17,816 bases of DNA from Bacteroidales bacterium. Lineage in GTDB: Bacteria > Bacteroidota > Bacteroidia > Bacteroidales > F082. The stretch is taken from the NCBI GenBank assembly GCA_017428285.1, contig JAFRRE010000181.1, positions 1 through 17,816 of the forward strand. Direction: 5' to 3'. A model generated the notes under the pieces. That model had not been told where the DNA came from, did not search any database, and saw only the letters and a list, made by a program, of their open reading frames with translations. Of this stretch, positions 1 to 5,056 are shown piece by piece (the stretch's first letter is position 1; every line of letters begins with the position of its first letter). The translations under genes and the position numbers were made by a program.

Positions 1-123
1 GACGTGAAGGCCCCGACCTTCAACGACAGCCTTGACCAAGTCATCGAAAACGAGAAGGCCAACTCGAAGATCCACTGCATGGACGACCTGCTGAACAGCG
101 GTTCGACCTGGACCATCGACTAA
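1..123 (+). CDS. C-terminal end of an unidentified protein (5' truncated)
   Basis: Reading frame 1 is open from the window edge to a TAA at 121-123, giving the last 40 residues of a protein that begins outside the window. The tail is acidic and hydrophilic and ends in GSTWTID, without a sorting domain or membrane segment. Codons are strongly biased towards C in the third position (GAC, AAC, ATC, ACC), unlike the AT-rich genes just downstream, which would fit a well-expressed core gene. A strong terminator follows at about 192-223. I do not recognise the family from this fragment and assign no function. Confidence 0.7.
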   Translation, partial: DVKAPTFNDSLDQVIENEKANSKIHCMDDLLNSGSTWTID

Positions 124-127
124 GCTA

Positions 128-156
128 AGGTCCCTGAGCCCGTCGAAGGGCCGACT
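128..156 (+). repeat. 29-bp dispersed repeat, copy 1 (intergenic)
   Basis: These 29 bases, with core CCCTGAGCCCGTCGAAGGG, recur without a mismatch and in the same orientation at 4344-4372 inside tilS. The ends have partial dyad symmetry (CCCT/AGGG). Similar CCCTTCGAC..GCTCAGGG elements are found as dispersed short palindromes in many bacterial genomes; membership of that class is inferred. This copy starts five bases after the stop codon of the truncated gene and lies before its terminator, so it would be transcribed in the 3' untranslated region. Confidence 0.8.
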
Positions 157-191
157 GATAGAAGGCATCGACCGGCCATCCTTAAAAACTG

Positions 192-223
192 AAAAATCCC
201 GCTCGTTTGGGCGGGATTTTTTT
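192..223 (+). terminator. Rho-independent terminator (copy 1 of an identical pair)
   Basis: ATCCCGC (196-202) pairs with GCGGGAT (211-217), extended by A/T pairs on both sides, with an 8-base loop and a run of seven T (217-223). It ends the transcript of the truncated first gene. A 28-base core (194-221), including the loop, is identical to 1792-1819 after the ATPase gene. Confidence 0.9.
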
Positions 224-235
224 GTCTGAAAAAGG

Positions 236-399
236 TTCTTGCCTATGAATTTGGCAAATTTTGACCCTTTCTTGCCTATGAATTGTGTGAGTTTTAGTTG
301 TTTATGCCTATGAAATAAGAATGTTATTATCAAATATTGCCTATGAATTAGGAAAAAATTTGCTTGTTCTTGCCTATGTATTTGGAAAATCTGTATCTT
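236..399 (+). repeat. Five-unit direct repeat array, about 33-bp period
   Basis: Units start at 236, 269, 301, 334 and 367, so the spacing is 33, 32, 33 and 33 bp. Each contains GCCTATG; four of the five continue GCCTATGAA and the fifth reads GCCTATGTA. Four have TTG at the start of the core. The second half of each unit is looser but tends to TTTGG.AAAATTT, so these look like decayed tandem duplications and not a short site set in random spacers. The fifth unit contains the -33 TTG of the ATPase promoter. The array lies entirely between the upstream terminator and the ATPase start, with no convincing ORF. Function unknown; binding sites for a regulator or a fast-evolving promoter array are possible. 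Confidence 0.85.
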
Positions 400-401
400 T
401 G
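370..401 (+). promoter_or_regulatory. Bacteroidota-type promoter for the AAA+/DUF4143 gene
   Basis: A TTG at 370-372 is followed after 21 bases by TATCTTTG (394-401). This matches the Bacteroidota sigma-ABfr pattern of a TTTG-like -33 element, 19-21 bases, and TAnnTTTG at -7. Transcription would start near 408, leaving a leader of about 20 nt before the ATG at 428. The -33 element is part of the fifth repeat unit. Confidence 0.7.
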
Positions 402-427
402 CAGTCTGAAAAACAAATAGATGCAAG

Positions 428-1783
428 ATGTTTTCAAGAGAGGTTATTAAACAATTGCGCCAATGGAGCGAAAGAAGTCCCCACAAACCTCTTGTTATTC
501 GAGGGGCAAGGCAAGTGGGGAAGAGCACTCTTGTGAGGGAATTCGGCAAGGAATTCGACATTTTCATTGAGGTCAATCTAGAGTTGTCGGAGGACGCCGA
601 AATCTTCACTCGTACTGACGATGTGCTTGAAATTTGGCAGTTTTTGTGTCTGCGCAACCGTGTCGTTTCCGACAAGAACAAGCGTATGTTGCTCTTCATC
701 GACGAGATTCAGGAAGTGCCGCAAGCCGTGGCCTTGTTGCGCTATTTCTATGAGAAAATGCCTTGGCTGTATGTCGTTACGGCGGGTAGTAGGCTGCAAA
801 GTCTGCTCAAACAGCGTGTTTCGTTTCCAGTGGCGCGAGTGGAATACCTGAACTTGCGCCCGTTCTCGTTCATGGAATACCTCAACGCAGTTGAGGGTGA
901 GGCGTGGTGCGAGATGGTTCGGCAGCTAAATGTGAGTGCGGTGATGCACCAAAAATTGATTGGACATTTTAATCAATACGCACTCATTGGCGGTATGCCT
1001 GAAGTGGTTTCCAATTATGTGCAATATCGTGACATTGAGCGGCTTTCTCCGATTTTCAACTCTTTGCTGAAGGGCTATAATGAGGATGTGGAGCGATATG
1101 CCAAAAATGAAGAACAGGTGCGCGTTATCCGTCATTTGCTCGACACGGCTTGGTTTTCGGCTGCCGAAGCCATTGCTATGAATAATTTTGGCAATAGCAG
1201 TTATACCAGCAAGCAGATTCACGATGCAATGGATTGTCTTGAAAGGGCTTATATCCTGTCATTAGACTATCCAATTACTACGACTTCCGCGCCAGCCATC
1301 CCAGCCTTGCGCCGTGCCCCTAAACTCATTATGGTGGATAGTGGTATCACCAATTTTGTGGCCGACATACAAATAGAATACCTTCAAAACAAGGAGTTGC
1401 TTGACACTTGGCGTGGTCGTGCTGCCGAACAGATTGTGGCACAAGAACTTCGGGTGTTGTTGGATAACAAGTTCCAAGAGAAGCAATTCTATTGGGTTCG
1501 CGACAAGAAAGGCACCACGGCTGAAATTGACTTCATTTGGCAGCAAAATGCCCAAATCATTCCCATTGAGGTGAAGACGGGGCTACATTCCCATCTTCGC
1601 TCGTTGCATAGTTTTGTCAATACGGCCGACCGACATGTTACGGCGGTTCGTTTTTGGAGTGGAGAATTTAGCGTTCAGGATAGCTTCACGCCCGAACCCG
1701 AAAAGCGGCCTTATCGGTTGATCAATGTGCCGTTTTATTATATTGGGCAGTTGGAGGCTATATTAAAACAGCATTTGGTGTGA
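428..1783 (+). CDS. AAA+ family ATPase with C-terminal DUF4143 domain
   Basis: A 451-residue protein of the AAA+ (AAA_14)/DUF4143 family, which is abundant in Bacteroidota and has no settled cellular role. Walker A is GARQVGKST (26-34) and Walker B is LLFIDEIQ (88-95, Asp92-Glu93). A sensor-like TAGSRL follows at about 117-122. The C-terminal part contains a PD-(D/E)XK-like arrangement, Asp368 in EIDF and Glu381-Val-Lys383, usual in the DUF4143 region, so nucleic acid binding or cleavage is conceivable but unproven. There is no signal peptide or membrane segment, so it is cytosolic. Length is normal and the frame intact. The gene is a stand-alone unit with its own promoter and terminator. The preceding 33-bp repeat array and the matching terminators on each side suggest a self-contained accessory cassette. 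Confidence 0.9.
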   Translation: MFSREVIKQLRQWSERSPHKPLVIRGARQVGKSTLVREFGKEFDIFIEVNLELSEDAEIFTRTDDVLEIWQFLCLRNRVVSDKNKRMLLFIDEIQEVPQAVALLRYFYEKMPWLYVVTAGSRLQSLLKQRVSFPVARVEYLNLRPFSFMEYLNAVEGEAWCEMVRQLNVSAVMHQKLIGHFNQYALIGGMPEVVSNYVQYRDIERLSPIFNSLLKGYNEDVERYAKNEEQVRVIRHLLDTAWFSAAEAIAMNNFGNSSYTSKQIHDAMDCLERAYILSLDYPITTTSAPAIPALRRAPKLIMVDSGITNFVADIQIEYLQNKELLDTWRGRAAEQIVAQELRVLLDNKFQEKQFYWVRDKKGTTAEIDFIWQQNAQIIPIEVKTGLHSHLRSLHSFVNTADRHVTAVRFWSGEFSVQDSFTPEPEKRPYRLINVPFYYIGQLEAILKQHLV

Positions 1784-1791
1784 ATTAAAGT

Positions 1792-1819
1792 AAATCCCGC
1801 TCGTTTGGGCGGGATTTTT
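1792..1819 (+). terminator. Rho-independent terminator (copy 2 of an identical pair)
   Basis: The hairpin ATCCCGC/GCGGGAT with the same 8-base loop as at 196-217 is followed by TTTTT. It begins nine bases after the ATPase stop codon. The 28 bases 1792-1819 are identical to 194-221. Confidence 0.9.
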
Positions 1820-1850
1820 GTTGTATTCTCCGCAAGATGATGGGAGAATC

Positions 1851-1880
1851 ATTATTTTTGCAATCATAAAACAATCAGCC
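1851..1880 (+). promoter_or_regulatory. -7 box and leader of the first tandem membrane protein gene
   Basis: TATTTTTG (1853-1860) fits the Bacteroidota -7 consensus; no good -33 TTG lies 19-21 bases upstream. The stretch 1851-1880 plus the first 14 coding bases is matched at 2441-2484 with only three differences, so the second paralogue carries the same leader. Confidence 0.55.
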
Positions 1881-2426
1881 ATGAGCGAAGAAGAGAAGAA
1901 AACCGATGACGAAGAAAAAACCATTCCGAGAGCGGAAGGATACACGATTGTGAAGTATGCTGAAGGATGGGTATGGGTTAGTGTTTTCGTTGTGGGTACG
2001 ATGATTTCTACTTTACTTCTTTATGTTTTTAGAAATGCCTTTAGTGATAGGGATTGGTTAATCTGGGGTGTTTTTATCGGTGTTTTTGTTATTCTATGGG
2101 TTATTATGCGAAAAATTACGGAAGTGAAAGTAAATCTTAAAATTACGGAAGAGGGTTTGGAGCAGACGAGGCTATCAGGATCAAAGATATACCCTGAATA
2201 CAGGTTGATAAAATGGGACGATATGAGGCACTATTATTTACATGGCAGAAGCAGAGATAATGATTTTCTGATAAGCGTTATAGAAGATACAGATTTCCGT
2301 ATTTCCCTTCCATGGCCTGCATTGTTTGAAAAACAAAAGGACAATTGGGAAATTTTTGCTGCTTTTTGTGATGACTTTTGGGGAATCGCCCCCGAACATG
2401 ATGTGCATCGGGCGTTTTTTGGATAG
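1881..2426 (+). CDS. Small two-helix membrane protein, possible bacterial PH-like domain (paralogue A)
   Basis: A 181-residue protein. The start at 1881 was preferred over an in-frame ATG at 1818 because the sequence from MSEEEKK onward matches the next gene and because the -7 box lies between the two. It has a charged cytoplasmic N-terminus, two hydrophobic segments at about 30-50 and 59-77 separated by a short loop, then a soluble region with alternating strands (EVKVNLKITEEGLEQ..., PEYRLIKWDDM). That order, two helices followed by a strand-rich domain containing an I-x-W-x-D/E motif, resembles YcxB/bPH-type membrane proteins; this is inference. In the segment from Glu81, 22 of 35 residues are identical to paralogue B, whereas the membrane segments have diverged. 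AT-rich composition suggests an accessory gene. Function unknown. Confidence 0.75.
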   Translation: MSEEEKKTDDEEKTIPRAEGYTIVKYAEGWVWVSVFVVGTMISTLLLYVFRNAFSDRDWLIWGVFIGVFVILWVIMRKITEVKVNLKITEEGLEQTRLSGSKIYPEYRLIKWDDMRHYYLHGRSRDNDFLISVIEDTDFRISLPWPALFEKQKDNWEIFAAFCDDFWGIAPEHDVHRAFFG

Positions 2427-2450
2427 TGTTGGGGAAAACCATTATTTTTG
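2418..2450 (+). promoter_or_regulatory. Promoter of the second tandem membrane protein gene
   Basis: TTTG (2418-2421), 21 bases, then TATTTTTG (2443-2450): a complete Bacteroidota promoter. The -33 element overlaps the 3' end of paralogue A and the spacer includes its TAG stop. The bases from 2441 repeat the leader of paralogue A. Confidence 0.7.
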
Positions 2451-2470
2451 CAATCGTAAAACAATCAGCG

Positions 2471-2980
2471 ATGAGCGAAGAAGAAAAAAAAGACGAAAAG
2501 GAATTTGTTCCGAATCCAGAGGGATACACTTTCATAATTTGTCCATTGGAGCAGGTGTTCTATTTGTTTATTATCGCATTGATAATCCCATTAGGTTTTG
2601 CCCCTTCTCTGAACAATGAATGGATGGTTGCTGTCTTATGGATTGTCGGTTTTTTCATAATGTTCTTGTTGGCTCATAAACTTGCAGAAGCCAAAGTCAA
2701 TATAAAACTGTCCGACCTTGGGTTGGAACAGAGGAGATTGTCAGGCTCGAGACTCGTTCCGGAGTATCGGCTGATTAGGTGGACGGATATAAACAAATGC
2801 TATAATTATGGTAATATGTTCCGAATTGTTCCAAATGAAGGATCGGATTTGCGCCTGTCACCGCCCGTTTTTTTATTGTTTGAGAAACAAGAGTCAAATA
2901 GGGATAACTATTATGCTTTTGAGAATGAGTTTTTCAAAATGCTTAGGAAGCATGAGCTTGAAATCCGTGTTGGTAAATGA
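2471..2980 (+). CDS. Small two-helix membrane protein, possible bacterial PH-like domain (paralogue B)
   Basis: A 169-residue paralogue of the preceding gene. The start at 2471 (MSEEEKKDEKE) was chosen over an in-frame ATG at 2426, which lies inside the promoter and overlaps the previous stop. Hydrophobic segments lie at about 21-45 and 51-70. The soluble part keeps the shared core GLEQ.RLSGS..PEYRLI.W and a later LFEKQ motif present in both. The C-terminus differs: this copy ends in a charged FFKMLRKHELEIRVGK. It has its own promoter, so it may be transcribed separately from paralogue A. The 25-nt gap to the flavin reductase gene shows no clear terminator, so read-through is possible. No function can be assigned; the pair probably arose by tandem duplication. 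Confidence 0.75.
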   Translation: MSEEEKKDEKEFVPNPEGYTFIICPLEQVFYLFIIALIIPLGFAPSLNNEWMVAVLWIVGFFIMFLLAHKLAEAKVNIKLSDLGLEQRRLSGSRLVPEYRLIRWTDINKCYNYGNMFRIVPNEGSDLRLSPPVFLLFEKQESNRDNYYAFENEFFKMLRKHELEIRVGK

Positions 2981-3005
2981 AAAAAGATTAAAAAAGTTGT
3001 AAACG

Positions 3006-3572
3006 ATGAAAATCCCCTTCAAACCCGGAACAATGATTTATCCCCTGCCCGCCGTGATGGTCACTTGCGGCGACTGCGAGGAAAACTACAATATCATTAC
3101 TATCGGCTGGACGGGCACGATTTGCTCCGACCCGCCCATGTGCTACATCTCCGTCCGCAAGGAACGCCATTCACACGAACTCATCATGAAAAACAAGGAG
3201 TTCGTCATCAACCTGACGACGGAGGAACTGGCCGCCGCCACGGATTGGTGCGGTGTGCGCTCAGGCCGCGACTATAACAAGTTCAAGGAGATGCACCTGC
3301 ACACTGAGCCTGCCCAAATCGTGAAAGCCCCTTTGATTGCCGAATCGCCGTTGAGCATCGAGTGCAAGGTGGTGGAAGTGAAGGAATTAGGCTCTCACGA
3401 TATGTTCATCTCCGAGGTGGTGGCCATCAATGCGGAGGAAAAACTCATCGACAAAGGCACGGGTGCCTTCCAGCTCAACCACGCGAAGCCTTTGGCCTAT
3501 TCCCACGGCAAGTATTACGGCCTCGGCGAGAAGATTGGGGGCTTCGGCTTCTCGGTGAAGAAAAAGAAATAA
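3006..3572 (+). CDS. Flavin reductase-like, FMN-binding split-barrel protein
   Basis: A 188-residue cytosolic protein of the flavin reductase/flavoredoxin type FMN-binding split-barrel family, expected to bind FMN and take part in electron transfer or NAD(P)H-dependent flavin reduction; the substrate cannot be read from sequence. Family features are the N-terminal PLPAVMVTCGD strand, the NIITIGWTGTICSDPPMCYISVR segment around residues 29-51 and the following S.EL....EFVINL. Length is typical. GC content rises sharply compared with the two membrane protein genes upstream, marking the return to core genome. Only two bases separate its stop codon from the tilS start, so the two genes are almost certainly co-transcribed and probably translationally coupled; a functional link to tRNA modification is not implied. 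Confidence 0.85.
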   Translation: MKIPFKPGTMIYPLPAVMVTCGDCEENYNIITIGWTGTICSDPPMCYISVRKERHSHELIMKNKEFVINLTTEELAAATDWCGVRSGRDYNKFKEMHLHTEPAQIVKAPLIAESPLSIECKVVEVKELGSHDMFISEVVAINAEEKLIDKGTGAFQLNHAKPLAYSHGKYYGLGEKIGGFGFSVKKKK

Positions 3573-3574
3573 GC

Positions 3575-4933
3575 ATGCTCGAGGAGTTTCAGGCATATAT
3601 TAATAGGTATAACTTGATTGCCAAGGGCGAAAAGCTCATTCTTGCCCTCAGCGGTGGCATCGATTCCATGGTTTTGGCGGATTTGTTGCTGAAAGCCAAG
3701 GTGGAGTTTGTCGCGGCACATTGCAATTTCCATTTGCGTGGCGAGGAGTCGGACGGTGACGATTGGTTTGTGCGCAAGTTTGCGGAAAAGCGAGGAATAC
3801 AATGCTTTGTGAAGCATTTTGAAACCGAGAAATATGCCGCTAATCATGGTATTTCCATTGAGATGGCAGCCCGAGACCTGCGTTATGCCTGGTTTGAGCA
3901 GTTGAGGCAGCAGTTGGGTTATGGCAAAATCGCCGTAGCCCATCATGCCGACGATCAAGCCGAAACTTTCTTCATCAACCTGTTGCGCGGCGCAGGCCTC
4001 AACGGACTGAAAGGCATGAAACCACAAAATGGTGTTATCATTCGTCCATTGCTGTGGGCTTCGCGAGAGCAAATCCGAAAGTATGCTGTTGAGAATCATA
4101 TCGTTTGGCGGGAAGACCATACCAATGTGGAGTCGGTATACCTGCGCAACAGAATCCGCAACCAACTATTACCCGTTTTCGATGAACTGCAACCAAAGGC
4201 ACGACAAGGTTTGTATAAGTCTTTGGAACATCTTTCCGCTGAAAATGAGCTATATAAGTTGTTGTTGAAAGAGAAGCTGGCGCAGATTGTGGAACGAGAT
4301 GAGGATGTTCAAAAGTTGCCTTATTATAAATTGGTAAAGACCGAGGTCCCTGAGCCCGTCGAAGGGCCGACTTCCTCATTTCAGTTGCTTTTTGAATGGT
4401 TGCGCCAATATGGATTCAACACCGACCAATGCCACTTCATCTATGATGCCATCAGAACGGGTATTGGAAACCAATACTTTTCGCCTACGCATTGCGTAGT
4501 AATCGGTAGAGATGAACTGCAGCTCTCTGAAATAAAGGAGAAAACAGATGATGAAATCCAAATTGAAATAGGTGAGGAGGAAACCTTTTCGCCTGTTCAT
4601 CTTCAGTTTTCAAAGTTGGAAAGAACTGCCGATTTCATCATCAACAAATCATCCGATGTGGCGCAACTGGATTTCGACAAATTAAAGTTCCCCTTGACCT
4701 TGCGGCATTGGCACCACGGCGACCGTTTCCATCCTTTGGGTATGAAAGGATCCAAGCTGTTGAGCGATTTCTTTGTGGATCAGAAGTTTACGGAATACCA
4801 AAAACAAAATGTTTGGCTCTTGGTTTCCGCGGATGGCGAAATCCTTTGGGTGGTGGGCTACCGCATCGATGACCGTTTCAAGATTGTAAACGACACAAAT
4901 ACCGTTTTTGAATGCAGATTAGGTTGTCATTGA
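3575..4933 (+). CDS. tilS: tRNA(Ile)-lysidine synthase
   Basis: A 452-residue enzyme that uses ATP and lysine to convert the wobble cytidine of tRNA(Ile2) (anticodon CAU) to lysidine, switching it to AUA decoding; usually essential. Visible features: the PP-loop SGGIDS (26-31), the AHCNFHLRG segment, the AHHADDQAETFF motif, and the C-terminal tRNA-binding domain with LRHWHHGDRFHPLGM and KLLSDFF. The start at 3575 gives the canonical N-terminus; an in-frame upstream ATG at 3362 lies inside the flavin reductase gene. Residues 257-266 (EVPEPVEGPT) are encoded by an exact copy of the 29-bp dispersed repeat also found at 128-156. They lie in the linker between the catalytic and C-terminal parts, where an in-frame insertion should be tolerated. 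The frame is intact and all motifs are present, so the enzyme is probably active. Confidence 0.96.
   Translation: MLEEFQAYINRYNLIAKGEKLILALSGGIDSMVLADLLLKAKVEFVAAHCNFHLRGEESDGDDWFVRKFAEKRGIQCFVKHFETEKYAANHGISIEMAARDLRYAWFEQLRQQLGYGKIAVAHHADDQAETFFINLLRGAGLNGLKGMKPQNGVIIRPLLWASREQIRKYAVENHIVWREDHTNVESVYLRNRIRNQLLPVFDELQPKARQGLYKSLEHLSAENELYKLLLKEKLAQIVERDEDVQKLPYYKLVKTEVPEPVEGPTSSFQLLFEWLRQYGFNTDQCHFIYDAIRTGIGNQYFSPTHCVVIGRDELQLSEIKEKTDDEIQIEIGEEETFSPVHLQFSKLERTADFIINKSSDVAQLDFDKLKFPLTLRHWHHGDRFHPLGMKGSKLLSDFFVDQKFTEYQKQNVWLLVSADGEILWVVGYRIDDRFKIVNDTNTVFECRLGCH
4344..4372 (+). repeat. 29-bp dispersed repeat, copy 2 (in frame within tilS)
   Basis: Exact match to 128-156 in the same orientation. 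It is read in tilS as VPEPVEGP plus flanking residues. The surrounding coding sequence is not repeated. Confidence 0.9.
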
Positions 4934-4947
4934 GAACGACCTTTTTT
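4922..4947 (+). terminator. Probable terminator overlapping the tilS stop codon
   Basis: GGTTGT (4922-4927) can pair with ACGACC (4936-4941), with one G-T pair and an 8-base loop, immediately followed by TTTTTT. The TGA stop (4931-4933) lies in the loop. The stem is short, so strength is uncertain, but the position between tilS and the promoter of the next operon fits. Confidence 0.55.
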
Positions 4948-4998
4948 GTTCTTTGTTGGTAAAATTTTGTTTTTTCTCGATTGTGTTGTAAATCTTCT

Positions 4999-5040
4999 TA
5001 TTTTTGCACCTTAATATATTAAGTATCATTGTTTGCAAAC
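4999..5040 (+). promoter_or_regulatory. dsbD-operon -7 box and leader with two perfect palindromes
   Basis: TATTTTTG (4999-5006) fits the Bacteroidota -7 motif; no -33 TTG sits at the preferred distance. Just downstream are a perfect 14-bp palindrome CTTAATATATTAAG (5010-5023) and a perfect 10-bp palindrome GTTTGCAAAC (5031-5040). They lie around and after the expected transcription start, ahead of the ATG at 5057, and are candidate operators. Confidence 0.5.
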
Positions 5041-5056
5041 TAATTCTAAATCTCTT

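Noticed and set aside
236..399. CRISPR array
   Set aside because: The period is regular, but the conserved core is only about 13 bp, the second halves of the units also resemble each other, the spacing unit is too short, and no cas genes are present. A decayed tandem repeat fits better.
321..536. A 71-codon ORF overlapping the ATPase start
   Set aside because: It runs through the repeat array and promoter in a different frame; no similarity or start signal supports it.
3362..3574. N-terminal extension of tilS in the same open frame
   Set aside because: It overlaps the flavin reductase gene; the canonical TilS N-terminus begins at 3575.
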